Shown here one piece after another: positions 1 through 10,178 of a stretch of DNA of 64,000 nucleotides. The notes below the pieces were generated by a model. It was given only the letters and a program-made list of their open reading frames with translations. It did not search any database and was not told the origin of the DNA. The position numbers and the translations under genes were made by a program. Source of the stretch: Phormidium willei BDU 130791 (GTDB lineage: Bacteria; Cyanobacteriota; Cyanobacteriia; Cyanobacteriales; Geitlerinemataceae); NCBI GenBank assembly GCA_001637315.1, contig LSZA01000003.1:26733-90732 (forward strand), given 5' to 3'. Positions within the stretch are counted from its first letter, which is position 1; every line of letters starts with the position of its first letter.

Positions 1-119
1 GGGGTAGGAAAGAGGGAACACCGGAACAGGGGAAGAAAAGGCAAGAGGGGGTAGGGTGTGTTCCGGCTTGCAACAGGTTTGGGGATGCACCGATCAGTTG
101 TAAGCTGCCGGAACGCACC
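1..119. repeat. Purine-rich degenerate repeat tract and imperfect palindrome at window edge
   Basis: The first 55 bases are purine rich and, read on the minus strand, resemble the TTCCCTG/TTGCCTN heptamer tracts seen at 17.1 and 18.7 kb, but degenerate. Bases 55-67 (GGTGTGTTCCGGC) and 107-119 (GCCGGAACGCACC) form an inverted repeat matching at 12 of 13 positions, with a 39-base spacer. No gene is visible here. GGTGCGTT palindromes of this kind are common dispersed repeats in cyanobacteria; assignment to a known family is inference. Confidence 0.5.
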
Positions 120-145
120 GTCTCAGGGTGGCTATTGAGATTCGA

Positions 146-961
146 CTATTGAGATTCCACCCAATCTAAGAACTGTTGCCAACGTTGTTCAACATTGGAC
201 TCATCTTCATCTGCACGCGATCGCAACTCAGCCAGGCGATCGAGCGCATCATACCAAACCCCCGTTTCCGCCAACAGTCCCACCTGTTGCGATAGAGAAG
301 CATCCTCTAACTCAGCCGCAAACTCAGGAGTGGGGGCCAGCCGTGTCACCCAAGCCTCACGCCAAATATCCGGACCAAAACTCGTGGGAGACTCAGGATT
401 GCAAAGAATACGCACAAACCAGGTGTAATCCTGGCCCACCGCCAGAGGCGTGACCGAGTTGCCCTCGTCATCCTGCTGGGGTAGCTGTAACGGCAAAATG
501 CCACCCTCTTCCGGAGGCGAGACTTGACCCACATACACCTCGCGATCGCGGATCTCCTCGCCCTGTTCACCGTCGAGATACTCCCATTGCGTCACCGCAA
601 ACTCTAACCTTGCTTCTTCGGGTAACGGTGGCACATAGACAAAAAAGCGAGGATACTCCTGTAAAGTAATCCCCAAAATATCCGGGGGAACCAACAGAGT
701 TAACGGCCTGGCATTCACATCAGGACTCGACGCACAACTGCCTCTAACCGTATCAAACAAGGGCTGATCCCGAGGTTCCGTTTGACTGGGACTCCACCGG
801 GTTCCGGCTCCCTCTAAACGCCCCGGAGTGCCGCGATCAGGCGGGACAAACTCGCCCAACGCCGGGGAGGCCAGAGTCCCGACACTTAAGACTAGGATTC
901 CCAATCCCCAGAATAGAGACATGGGTGGGTGCGACAGACGGTGAGGTTTGCGGTGTATCAT
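146..961 (-). CDS. DUF928 family secreted protein
   Basis: A 271-residue protein of the cyanobacterial DUF928 family, function unknown. A hydrophobic stretch around residues 15-35 followed by an SPALGE-like site reads as a signal peptide, so export to periplasm or envelope is likely. The middle part (about 85-190) has the family pattern of an LLVPP start, a [10 protein letters not shown] motif and a [11 protein letters not shown] segment, suggesting a beta-sandwich. The C-terminal part is helical and acidic. The start overlaps the stop of the upstream mutS by four bases (ATGA at 958-961), so the two are likely co-transcribed and translationally coupled; a functional link to mismatch repair is not implied. 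The stop sits in a 14-bp imperfect tandem duplication. Confidence 0.8.
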   Translation of the reverse strand: MIHRKPHRLSHPPMSLFWGLGILVLSVGTLASPALGEFVPPDRGTPGRLEGAGTRWSPSQTEPRDQPLFDTVRGSCASSPDVNARPLTLLVPPDILGITLQEYPRFFVYVPPLPEEARLEFAVTQWEYLDGEQGEEIRDREVYVGQVSPPEEGGILPLQLPQQDDEGNSVTPLAVGQDYTWFVRILCNPESPTSFGPDIWREAWVTRLAPTPEFAAELEDASLSQQVGLLAETGVWYDALDRLAELRSRADEDESNVEQRWQQFLDWVESQ

Positions 962-3759
962 TGCAACTTACTGTTAGGTTGACAATTCAAAGGGGAACGA
1001 TTACCGAAGATATCGAGTTGTTGCAGTCGGGGAGACTCTTCATCTCCCCCTCGCTGTTGACTTGAATAGCGTCCTCGCGCTTCACCGACCCCTGATGATG
1101 GCCCAGAGCCGCCCCGACGCAATCCCAGGGCAATTTTGCTATGTTGCTCAATTTGCCCCATCACTTGACGAGCGCGATCAATCACTGACGGGGGCAACCC
1201 AGCTAAACGCCCGGCTTCAATGCCATAGGAACGATCGGCACCTCCTGGACGAACTTGATGCAGAAAGATAATCTCGTTAGGCATCTCCTTCACCGTGACT
1301 TGATAGTTGGCAATATTGGGCAACATCGAGGCGAGTTCGTTGAGTTCGTGATAGTGGGTCGCAAAGATGGTACGAGCGCCAAGGTCACTGGCTAAATGCT
1401 CGGCAACGGCCCAAGCAATGGAGAGACCATCGAAGGTGGCGGTTCCCCGACCAATCTCATCGAGTAACACGAGCGATCGCGCTGTAGCATGGTTGAGGAT
1501 ATTCGCCGTTTCGTTCATCTCCACCATGAACGTCGATTGCCCGGTGGCTAAATCATCGACAGCTCCGACGCGGGTAAAAATGCGATCGCACAGCCCCAAG
1601 GTCGCCGCCTCAGCGGGAACAAAACTGCCGGTTTGTGCCAGCAGTTGAATCAGCCCCACCTGTCGCAAGTAACAACTCTTGCCACTGGCATTCGGCCCCG
1701 TCAAAATAATCACATCAGGGTGCGATCGCTCCGGACTCTCCTCGGCTGAAGTCGCGGTCTCTGTCCAACCTAACTCGGCGGAATTGGGAACAAAAAATCC
1801 GGGTGGAAGGGATTGTTCGACCACAGGATGACGACCCTGAATAATGGAAATCTCCCGAGAGGCCACCAATTTGGGCCGACAATAGCCTTGATCATTAGCC
1901 AGTTCTGCCCAACCGGCTAAGACATCTAGGGCCGCTACGGCTCGCGCCACCTGCCGGATTTCCTCGGCTAAGGCGCCCACCTCGGCTCGTAGTTCGAGGA
2001 AAATCTCATATTCGAGACGATTGAGATCATCCTGGGCCGTGAGAATTCGGGCTTCCCGCTCTTTGAGATCCGGGGTGATATAGCGTTCTTCGTTGGTTAG
2101 GGTTTGTTTGCGAATATAGCCGTCGGGGGCGAGATCACTTTTGGACCGTGGTAGGGCTAGGTAATAGCCGAAGGTCTTATTGAACCCCACCTTGAGGGTG
2201 CTAATGCCGGTTCGTTGCCGTTCCTGGGTTTCTAAGTCCGCCAGCCATTGCCGATCGCCACCGACCATTTCCCGCATCTCGTCGAGTTGGCTGTTGACTC
2301 CTGACCGAATCAGGTTCCCCTCTTTCAGATGTAGGGGAGGATTCTCAACTAAGGCGTTATGGAGTCGCTGGCCCACCTGTTCGAGGGCTTCGGGAACTTT
2401 AGCCACGGCTCGTAGATAGGGAGATTGAGCGTCAGCCACGAGGGCCGCCAGTTCCGGCAGTTTGACAATCGAGTCGGCGATCGCCACTAAGTCCCGTGCA
2501 TTGGCGGTTCCTGACCCAGCACGCCCGGTTAGGCGTTCCAGGTCATAAATCTGTTTTAAGCCCCCTTGTAGGCTCTCTCGCAGGCTGGGATGAGCGAGTA
2601 ACTCGGCGATGCTCTCTTGTCGAGCTTCAATGTTGGCTTGATTGAGCAGCGGTTGCAGTAACCAGCGTCGTACTGCTCGCGATCCCATGGCGGTACGGGT
2701 TCGATCAATGGCCCAGAGCAATGAGCCATAACGAGTTCCATCCCGAACCGTTTCTAGGATTTCTAAGTTGCGGCGGGTTTGAGAGTCGAGAATGAGATAA
2801 TCGGCGATGGCATAGCTGCGTAAGCGTTGCAGCGGCAGTTTGCGGCTACCTGGGGCGGCTGTGGCCCGGCGATCGCTCACATCTTGTTCGAAGGTATTTT
2901 CGAGGTAGTCGAGGAGTCCTCCGGCGGCTCGTACGGCCATGGGCAAATGGTCGCAGCCTAAGCCTTCGAGCGATCGCAACTGATAGCGGTGTAGAAGTCG
3001 TTGCCGGCTGTTACTCGCTTCAAAGGCACTCGGCGGACGTAGGGCATAGCAAAACTGGCGCGGTAGGCTTTCGGGAATCTCGTCACCCGAGTCTCCGGCG
3101 CGAATCAGACGACCGGGATTGGGGGTTGAGGAGGGAAACAACACTTCTGACGGCTGCAACCGCATCAGTTCTTGGCTTAAAGCCTCGACGCCTCGCCCTT
3201 CGGTGGTGAAAAATTCCCCCGTTGAGATGTCGGCGTGAGCTAACCCCCACTTCTGTTTGACTAAGACCACGGCGGCCAGAAAGTTGTTGCGGCTGGCACT
3301 GAGCATCCCCTCTTCGACGAGGGTTCCGGGGGTTAGCACGCGGGTAATTTGACGCTCGACCATACGTTTTTCGGTCTTGGCGGCCGCCGCATCTTCGATT
3401 TGGTCGCAAATGGCGATGGCAAAGCCTTTATCGACTAACATCGTGGTATAGCGATCGAGGGCATGATGGGGAACCCCGGTCATCGGCACTCGCCCAATGG
3501 TTTTACCACCATCTTTACTCGTCAGAACCAGTTCAAGTTCCTGGGAGACGGTGATGGCATCTTGAAAAAAACACTCAAAAAAATCACCGACTCGGTAGAG
3601 TAGGAGGGCGTTGGGATACTGCTGTTTTGTTTCGACGTAATGTTGCATCATCGGCGTGAGATCTTCGACGTTGAGTTGCCGATAATCTGCATTGGCCGGG
3701 GTGCGATCGCGCCCAAAACGGGTCTCGGGCCGGGAGGGATGACGAGGGGATGCACTCAT
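958..3759 (-). CDS. mutS: DNA mismatch repair protein MutS
   Basis: A full-length MutS of 933 residues. It recognises mispairs and small loops and, on ATP binding, triggers strand repair. The N-terminal mismatch-reading domain begins near residue 33 and holds the GDFFECF motif, equivalent to the Phe-x-Glu wedge of E. coli MutS. The connector, core and clamp domains follow. The ATPase lies at about 680-820, with Walker A GPNASGKS (about 688), Walker [10 protein letters not shown], and the FATHYHEL switch. About 30 extra residues precede domain I and a low-complexity tail follows the ATPase. No mutL is nearby, as is usual in cyanobacteria. The 3' end overlaps the start of the DUF928 gene by four bases. 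Confidence 0.97.
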   Translation of the reverse strand: MSASPRHPSRPETRFGRDRTPANADYRQLNVEDLTPMMQHYVETKQQYPNALLLYRVGDFFECFFQDAITVSQELELVLTSKDGGKTIGRVPMTGVPHHALDRYTTMLVDKGFAIAICDQIEDAAAAKTEKRMVERQITRVLTPGTLVEEGMLSASRNNFLAAVVLVKQKWGLAHADISTGEFFTTEGRGVEALSQELMRLQPSEVLFPSSTPNPGRLIRAGDSGDEIPESLPRQFCYALRPPSAFEASNSRQRLLHRYQLRSLEGLGCDHLPMAVRAAGGLLDYLENTFEQDVSDRRATAAPGSRKLPLQRLRSYAIADYLILDSQTRRNLEILETVRDGTRYGSLLWAIDRTRTAMGSRAVRRWLLQPLLNQANIEARQESIAELLAHPSLRESLQGGLKQIYDLERLTGRAGSGTANARDLVAIADSIVKLPELAALVADAQSPYLRAVAKVPEALEQVGQRLHNALVENPPLHLKEGNLIRSGVNSQLDEMREMVGGDRQWLADLETQERQRTGISTLKVGFNKTFGYYLALPRSKSDLAPDGYIRKQTLTNEERYITPDLKEREARILTAQDDLNRLEYEIFLELRAEVGALAEEIRQVARAVAALDVLAGWAELANDQGYCRPKLVASREISIIQGRHPVVEQSLPPGFFVPNSAELGWTETATSAEESPERSHPDVIILTGPNASGKSCYLRQVGLIQLLAQTGSFVPAEAATLGLCDRIFTRVGAVDDLATGQSTFMVEMNETANILNHATARSLVLLDEIGRGTATFDGLSIAWAVAEHLASDLGARTIFATHYHELNELASMLPNIANYQVTVKEMPNEIIFLHQVRPGGADRSYGIEAGRLAGLPPSVIDRARQVMGQIEQHSKIALGLRRGGSGPSSGVGEARGRYSSQQRGGDEESPRLQQLDIFGNRSPLNCQPNSKLQ

Positions 3760-3867
3760 TAGATCGCTGGCAAGGTCACAGAAGTAAGGGACAAGGTTTT
3801 AGGCTAGAAGAACCATCTTTTCAGTTTAACGGTTGGCCTGGACTCGATGAGATAAGTCTTAGCAAAA

Positions 3868-3899
3868 TTTATTGACGGCTGCGTTTATTGACGGCTGCG
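3868..3899. repeat. Perfect 16-bp tandem duplication spanning a stop codon
   Basis: TTTATTGACGGCTGCG occurs twice head to tail at 3868-3883 and 3884-3899. The stop codon of the small membrane protein gene on the minus strand (3885-3887) lies inside the proximal copy, so the duplication repeats the last four codons and the stop just downstream of the gene. This fits replication slippage. Confidence 0.9.
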
Positions 3900-4241
3900 T
3901 CCCCGCCGACGCAAAATCCAAACGATGACAGACAGAGATTGTTGCAACACTTGCAATCGCAGTTGAGTCTGTTCGAGGCGATCGCGGGTCTGTTGAGTCA
4001 TCTGATGCTGTTCCTCAAGCCAACGACTCGCTAGGGGAAGTAACTGACGACTATACTGTTCGGTTGTCAGCAGCCAATGACTCAAACGCGCTAGACGACC
4101 GCGCAGTCGTGTTAGGTAAAAGGCCAGCACAAACCCCAAAATGGCTAGACTGAGATTCACGCCCATCACCATGATCACCTCCGGGGAATCCCACAGGCTT
4201 GTCCAAGTCGAGGTGTTGTGATATGGATCAGCAGCAGTCAT
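3885..4241 (-). CDS. Conserved small membrane protein, function unknown
   Basis: A 118-residue protein with one clear membrane segment at about residues 23-45, followed by a basic stretch and a long amphipathic, Gln-rich region (about 60-105) likely to form a coiled coil. The tail is strongly basic (RRRGRSRQ). This layout resembles small conserved hypothetical proteins of cyanobacteria, with an N-terminal anchor and cytoplasmic helix, but I cannot name a function. It stands alone on the minus strand, 125 bp beyond the start of mutS, and is separated from the divergent kinase-like gene by about 630 bp. Confidence 0.7.
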   Translation of the reverse strand: MTAADPYHNTSTWTSLWDSPEVIMVMGVNLSLAILGFVLAFYLTRLRGRLARLSHWLLTTEQYSRQLLPLASRWLEEQHQMTQQTRDRLEQTQLRLQVLQQSLSVIVWILRRRGRSRQ

Positions 4242-4869
4242 AAAATCTGAAAACTCGGGTAGGGAAAGACTCGCCCAAGGGCGATCGCTCTCCGACTCTA
4301 AAGCAAAGATTGAAGGATGGCTCTAGTTTTGATAACAATCTTAGGCGATCAAACTCTATCCTAAAAATGCTTTTTTTGAACGTGACCACCCAACTCTACT
4401 ACCATTTTGCTACAGTTGCCATGGTCAACCCAATAAAAATACCATATTAGATTGGATGACTTAAGTCTTTAACTTGTAAAAGCAAAGGGATAGGTCAATC
4501 TGAATTCTCCAAAAATCAAGGTTTTTATGAATTTCGAGAATCCTTAAAACACCTGGAATTTTCGGACGACTTCAGTCTTCAGACGAACAAGTCGAATAAG
4601 TTACGGGAGATATTAACTGGCAAGAGAGATAGTCTTGAGGCGACCCAAGCCGAAAATTGCAAATATTATCATCGTTCACCGTCTCAGAACTCAACGACTC
4701 AAGCCCCTGAAAACCGGCGACTTGGGGTTGGAGCGATCCCAAGGTGGCTCCAACTGTGGCACAATTGTTAACGTGTCAAGACCGAATTAGCACAATCTCA
4801 GGTAAACGCCATCCCAGTTTCGATCTTGGCCAGCCCCAATTCGTTATTTTGGAGATAGAGTAAGTTAGC
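4242..4869. other. Long divergent intergenic region with an 8-bp inverted repeat
   Basis: This 628-bp spacer separates two divergent genes. I see no credible coding frame. GTTGGAGC (4737-4744) and GCTCCAAC (4757-4764) form a perfect inverted repeat with a 12-base loop, about 105 bp upstream of the UbiB-like gene; there is no U-tract, so an operator or 5' UTR hairpin is more likely than a terminator. The rest is AT-richer than the flanking genes and probably carries both promoters. Confidence 0.4.
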
Positions 4870-6612
4870 GTGAATCCCCACCCTCTGAGTCACTTGCAGC
4901 GTTATGACGCAGACGCGATCGCGCGTTACTACCAACGCCGTCCCTGGGAAGCCATCTGGCGATCGCTTGTCGTGATCTGGCTTTTTGCTGGATTTATCAT
5001 TGGGCTTCAGTTAGACCATTGGTTGAAGCGAGAACCCGCTCACAAATCAAAACGAGCGCAGCAACTGCGAAAAATTTTGACTCATCTTGGGCCGACATTC
5101 ATCAAAGTTGGACAGGCCCTGTCAACCCGCCCTGATCTGATCCGCAAAGACTTTCTCGAAGAACTCGTCAAGTTACAAGATCAACTTCCCCCCTTCAGCA
5201 ATAGCGTCGCCTTTGCTATCTTTGAACGAGACTTAGGGATCAGCGTCGATGAAGCCTTCCAGGATATTTCCCCCAGTCCCATCGCCGCCGCCAGTCTCGC
5301 TCAAGTCTACCGCGCCCGTCTTTACAGCGGCCAAGAAGTCGCCGTCAAAGTACAACGCCCGAACCTTCTCCCTCGGTTAACTCGGGACTTATACCTAATT
5401 CGTTTAGGCTCGAAACTCCTCAGCCCCTTTCTACCCCTCAATTTAGGTCACGATCTGACCTTGGTTGTCGATGAATTTGGCGTCAAACTCTTTGAAGAAA
5501 TTGATTACATCAACGAAGGGCATAACGCCGAAAAATTCGCCCACAACTTCCGTGACAATCCTCGGGTCAAAGTGCCACAAATCTATTGGCAATACTCCAG
5601 CCGCCAAATTTTAGTCCTAGAGTGGATTCACGGCTACAAACTCACCACAACAACGAATCTGCGTCAAGCCGGAATCGACGCTGAAGCCATTATCGAAGTG
5701 GGAGTTATCAGTGGTTTGCAACAACTGCTCGAACATGGATTTTTCCATGCTGATCCTCATCCGGGAAATCTATTTGCCACCAAAGATAATCAGATGGCAT
5801 TCATCGACTTCGGCATGATGGATCAACTTGATCCTTGGATGAAGGAAACCTTAGTCGATGCCATTGTGCATCTGGTCAACAAGGATTACGAAGACCTCGC
5901 TCATGCCTTTGTTAAACTGGGATTTCTCGCCCCTGAAACCGATATTTATCCCATTGTTCCTGCCTTAGAACTCGTCCTTGGAGATATTGTTGGCCAAAGT
6001 GTGCGCGACTTTAATATCAAAACGGTTACCGATCGCTTCTCCGAGTTGATGTACGAATACCCCTTCCGGGTTCCGGCAAAGTTTGCTCTGATTATTCGCT
6101 CGGTCGTCACTCAAGAAGGATTAGCGCTGAGCCTAGACCCCAACTTTAAAATTGTGGATTTGGGTTACCCCTACATTGCCCAGCAATTACTACGGGGAGA
6201 ATCGCCCCAACTGCGTCGCCGTCTGTTGGATGTGCTATTCCAAGATGGCAAGTTTAAATGGAAACGCCTCGAAAACTTGATTGAAATTGCCCGGACTGAC
6301 GAAAGCTTTGATATTATTCCAACAGCCCAATTGGGTCTGCAATATCTCATGTCTGACGAAGGCCGCTTTTTACGGCAGCAGCTACTGTTGGCCCTAACTG
6401 AAGGCGATCGCCTCCACACCGAAGAAGTCCAACGGCTGTGGAATCTCATCAAAGACGATATCAAACCCGATCGCATCTGGGATGCCGCCATCACCTCCCT
6501 CACCGAGTTCTCCGCCGAACGAGCCTCGCAAGTGGCCTCGCAAGTGGCCTCGGAATGGCTACGAGATGTTCCCCTAAGCGCCTTCCAAGATAATCCCTCG
6601 CCCCTGCGTTAA
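4870..6612 (+). CDS. ABC1/AarF/UbiB family atypical kinase
   Basis: A 580-residue member of the UbiB/ABC1 protein-kinase-like family, which in other organisms supports ubiquinone or plastoquinone and tocopherol metabolism as an ATPase or kinase at the membrane. Visible family motifs are KVGQALSTRPD (the KxGQ motif, about residues 78-88), an Ala-rich IAAASLAQVYRA loop replacing the usual nucleotide loop (about 138), the catalytic HADPHPGNLF (about 292), and the metal-binding IDFG (about 311). A hydrophobic segment near residue 35 may touch the membrane. The start is GTG. Near the C terminus, 12 bp are duplicated in frame at 6523-6546, giving ASQVASQVAS. The next gene begins 5 bp downstream. 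Confidence 0.93.
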   Translation: MNPHPLSHLQRYDADAIARYYQRRPWEAIWRSLVVIWLFAGFIIGLQLDHWLKREPAHKSKRAQQLRKILTHLGPTFIKVGQALSTRPDLIRKDFLEELVKLQDQLPPFSNSVAFAIFERDLGISVDEAFQDISPSPIAAASLAQVYRARLYSGQEVAVKVQRPNLLPRLTRDLYLIRLGSKLLSPFLPLNLGHDLTLVVDEFGVKLFEEIDYINEGHNAEKFAHNFRDNPRVKVPQIYWQYSSRQILVLEWIHGYKLTTTTNLRQAGIDAEAIIEVGVISGLQQLLEHGFFHADPHPGNLFATKDNQMAFIDFGMMDQLDPWMKETLVDAIVHLVNKDYEDLAHAFVKLGFLAPETDIYPIVPALELVLGDIVGQSVRDFNIKTVTDRFSELMYEYPFRVPAKFALIIRSVVTQEGLALSLDPNFKIVDLGYPYIAQQLLRGESPQLRRRLLDVLFQDGKFKWKRLENLIEIARTDESFDIIPTAQLGLQYLMSDEGRFLRQQLLLALTEGDRLHTEEVQRLWNLIKDDIKPDRIWDAAITSLTEFSAERASQVASQVASEWLRDVPLSAFQDNPSPLR

Positions 6613-6617
6613 CCCTC

Positions 6618-7031
6618 ATGTTCTATTCTGACCCCCCCTACGTCCTCATCGCAGCTAGCCTCGTCATGGCAGCCGTCTGTTGCTATGCCTTCTACCGAAC
6701 CCTCGTCGACACCCTCCAAGATTGGTCCAAACGGCGATCGAGTCGCCTCTTGGTGTTACTCCAAGGCAGTCGCCTAAAAGTGCCATTGTTGGGCATTACC
6801 CTGGGAGCAACCGGCTTTCTATCGGGATCGCTGCTCTTCTTCTCGATGCCTCCGGGCTTCGCCTATAGCTTCTCAGGGGCCATCGCGGGCATATCGGCAA
6901 TCCTAGTCTGGATTCAGTTACGGACTCTGTTACGCCGTCTCGAATCCGGCGGTGTTAAAGCCCTGAAGTTGGAGGAGTTGGGATTAGGGGAGATTCCCCT
7001 ACCAGGGTTTATCTCCGATGATTCCCGCTAA
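6618..7031 (+). CDS. Small membrane protein, function unknown
   Basis: A 137-residue protein with three predicted membrane segments: about residues 7-27, 52-75 and 80-98. The short tail ends in an acidic and glycine-rich stretch. It lies 5 bp after the UbiB-like kinase and is almost certainly in the same operon, so it may assist that membrane-associated kinase, though nothing in the sequence shows this. I do not recognise the family. A 13-bp tandem repeat begins 5 bp after the stop. Confidence 0.7.
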   Translation: MFYSDPPYVLIAASLVMAAVCCYAFYRTLVDTLQDWSKRRSSRLLVLLQGSRLKVPLLGITLGATGFLSGSLLFFSMPPGFAYSFSGAIAGISAILVWIQLRTLLRRLESGGVKALKLEELGLGEIPLPGFISDDSR

Positions 7032-7035
7032 CCTA

Positions 7036-7087
7036 GGCTAATCATCCCGGGTAATCATCCCGGGTAATCATCCCAGGTAATCACTCG
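7036..7087. repeat. 13-bp tandem repeat, three to four copies
   Basis: Units of the form GGGTAATCATCCC run at 7036-7048 (one mismatch), 7049-7061, 7062-7074, with a decayed fourth copy to about 7087. The array starts five bases after a stop codon and ends about 65 bp before the exporter gene. The CCCGGG junctions could form weak hairpins, but no U-tract follows. Confidence 0.9.
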
Positions 7088-7152
7088 GGACTCCGTTAAA
7101 GTTTCGTTACAATTGGGGCAGCCGTTAACCTCTTCCTCTCATTTTGGTATCG

Positions 7153-8901
7153 ATGCAGCGATCGAAATTTAAACAACTCCTGTCCTACCTGCGACCTCAT
7201 TGGAAACAAGTCGCCCTAGGAACCCTAACCCTCTTTATCGTCAACGGGTTAGGGGTTTATATTCCCTGGTTAATTCGTGACGGCATTGATGACTTGGAAG
7301 TGGCCTTCAGCATGGACCGCATCATGCGCTATGTGGGGCTGATTGCACTGTTGGCATCGATGATGTGGGGGATTCGGGTCATGTCCCGGATGCTCTTGTT
7401 CGGCATTGGCCGCCAGGTGGAATTTGACCTGAAACAGCGGATTTTTCAACATCTGCTCTATATGGATGCCGAGTATTTCTCCCGCAACCGGGTTGGAGAT
7501 TTGATTAACCGGGCCACCAGTGATGTGGATAATCTCCGTCGCTTGCTCGGGTTTGCGGTGTTGAGTCTACTCAATACCATTTTTGCCTATCTCTTAACCT
7601 TGCCAGTGATGTTGTCGATTAGTGTGCGGTTGACGTTGCTATCGATGCTGATTTATCCGGTCATGTTTATCCTGGTTTGGGTGTTTAGTGGCCGCCTACG
7701 AGATGAACAGCGGGACGTGCAAGAGAAGCTATCGAGCCTGAGTGAGTTGATTCAGGAGGATATGAGCGGCATTTCCCTGGTTAAAATCTATGGCCAGGAG
7801 GAGAACGAACGGCGGGCTTTTGCCAAACAGAATAAACGGCTATTTGAGAGTAATTTAGCTTTGGCTCGAACCCGTACGACTCTGTTTCCATTGTTACAGG
7901 GGTTAGCCGGGGCTAGTTTACTGATTTTATTGGGATTTGGGGCGCGAGATATTGCCGATGGGGCGATCGCCGTCGGCGATTTTGTGGCCATGATTCTCTA
8001 TGTCGAGCGGCTCGTGTTCCCCACGGCCTTATTGGGCTTCACCTTAACGATTTATCAACGGGGTGAGGTGAGTATCGATCGCATCGAAACCATTTTTACC
8101 AGTGAATCGGGGATTCAAGACCGTCCTGGGGCGATCGCCCTCCCGCCTGAAGAAGTTCTCGGACGCATCGAGGCCCGCAACCTCCATTATGTCTATCCTG
8201 GCGACAGCACACCGGCCTTAGATCAAATCTGTTTCAACATCGAACCCGGAGAAACCATCGCCGTTGTGGGTTCGATTGGCTCCGGGAAATCGACTCTAGC
8301 CAACGCCATTCCGCGAATCTTAGAAATTGAACCGGGACACCTGTTTCTCGATGGTTACGACGTCACAGAGCTACGGCTACAGGACTTGCGAGGGGCGATC
8401 GCCTATGTCCCTCAAGACAGCTTCCTGTTTAGTTCCAATATCCGCGACAACATCCGCTACGGCAAACCCCAAGCCGAGCAAATCGAAGTCGAACACGCCG
8501 CCAAGTTGGCTCAAATCCACCCGGAAATTCTCAACTTCCCCAACCAATATGACACCGTCGTCGGAGAACGAGGTATTACCCTTTCCGGCGGACAACGACA
8601 ACGCACGGCTCTAGCCCGGGCCTTATTGATGGATTCTCCAGTCTTAATCCTCGATGATGCCCTCTCCAGCGTCGATAACCAAACCGCCAGTCGCATTTTA
8701 GAGGAGTTATCCACCGGGGCTGAGCGTAAAACCGTCTTATTTATCTCTCACCAACTCTCCGCCGCCGCCAAAGCCGATCGCATTTTAGTCTTAGATCACG
8801 GTCGCGTTGCTCAACTCGGAACTCACACTGAACTGATGGAACAAGCGGGATTGTATCAGTCTCTCTGGGAAGAACAACAGTTAGAAGCCCTACTTCGATA
8901 G
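7153..8901 (+). CDS. ABC exporter half-transporter, MsbA/MdlB-like
   Basis: A fused membrane/ATPase half-transporter of about 582 residues that would work as a dimer to export a lipid, peptide or drug. Residues 1-310 form the six-helix exporter domain. The ATPase follows, with Walker A GSIGSGKS (about 372), the signature LSGGQRQR (about 475), Walker B VLILDD (about 496) and the switch histidine in FISHQL. I prefer ATG 7153 over the TTG at 7144 because family members begin with a short basic stretch right before the first helix. Substrate cannot be read from sequence. Confidence 0.93.
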   Translation: MQRSKFKQLLSYLRPHWKQVALGTLTLFIVNGLGVYIPWLIRDGIDDLEVAFSMDRIMRYVGLIALLASMMWGIRVMSRMLLFGIGRQVEFDLKQRIFQHLLYMDAEYFSRNRVGDLINRATSDVDNLRRLLGFAVLSLLNTIFAYLLTLPVMLSISVRLTLLSMLIYPVMFILVWVFSGRLRDEQRDVQEKLSSLSELIQEDMSGISLVKIYGQEENERRAFAKQNKRLFESNLALARTRTTLFPLLQGLAGASLLILLGFGARDIADGAIAVGDFVAMILYVERLVFPTALLGFTLTIYQRGEVSIDRIETIFTSESGIQDRPGAIALPPEEVLGRIEARNLHYVYPGDSTPALDQICFNIEPGETIAVVGSIGSGKSTLANAIPRILEIEPGHLFLDGYDVTELRLQDLRGAIAYVPQDSFLFSSNIRDNIRYGKPQAEQIEVEHAAKLAQIHPEILNFPNQYDTVVGERGITLSGGQRQRTALARALLMDSPVLILDDALSSVDNQTASRILEELSTGAERKTVLFISHQLSAAAKADRILVLDHGRVAQLGTHTELMEQAGLYQSLWEEQQLEALLR

Positions 8902-8968
8902 GTGGTGCATTGCCAACCATTCGACTACTCTAGGGGAAGCTTCAACCTTAAGTCCAGAAGAGGTGTTG

Positions 8969-9379
8969 ATGATGATCTTTCGCTCGGCTATTGACCCTTG
9001 GCTTTATTGGCTCATAGCTCTGAGTTCAATCGTGGTTCTAATCGCTGTTTTTCCCTTACTTCTGTCGGGACATCTACTCAAGATGTTCTCGGCGGTTGTT
9101 CTGGTTTTTGTAACCCTGGGACTGCCGGTTTGGCTGCTTCTGACAACCCTCTATACAATCGATTCGGACCTGTTGCGGATTCGCTCAGGTCCCTTTCGCT
9201 GGGCGATCGCCCTCGATCGCATCGAAGAGGTTTACCCGTCTCGCTCAAAACGCTCCGGACCCGCCCTATCATTAGATCGCCTGGAAATCCGCTATCATCC
9301 TAACAAGCGTGTTTTGGTCTCTCCTCAGCATAAACAGGAGTTCCTGCAAGCCATCGGCGTAGATCACGTCTCCCCTTGA
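8969..9379 (+). CDS. PH-like domain membrane protein
   Basis: About 137 residues with two membrane helices (about 10-32 and 38-60), followed by a beta-rich segment starting LYTIDSDLLRIRSGPFRWAI, the usual beginning of small bacterial PH-like (YyaB/DUF1200-type) domains that sit on a membrane hairpin. Function unknown. The purine-rich AGAAGAGG at 8956-8963 lies five bases before ATG 8969, which decides the start over the upstream GTG 8963. It follows the exporter gene by about 65 bp. Confidence 0.75.
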   Translation: MMIFRSAIDPWLYWLIALSSIVVLIAVFPLLLSGHLLKMFSAVVLVFVTLGLPVWLLLTTLYTIDSDLLRIRSGPFRWAIALDRIEEVYPSRSKRSGPALSLDRLEIRYHPNKRVLVSPQHKQEFLQAIGVDHVSP

Positions 9380-9427
9380 ACCGGTGGCTAATCCCTTGCC
9401 CAACCCGCCGCAACATCGATCGCCACA

Positions 9428-10036
<609 letters not shown>

Positions 10037-10178
10037 GGGTCGATTACCGTTGAATCTCAGTTTAATTCTAACAAATCTCCCTGAGCGTCAAGGTTTGAGC
10101 CGTTGACCCTAAAGCCGCTATAGTGAGAGCAAAGACACCTAACGTCAGCCATTCACTCTAGCGATTAACTGAGATTTT

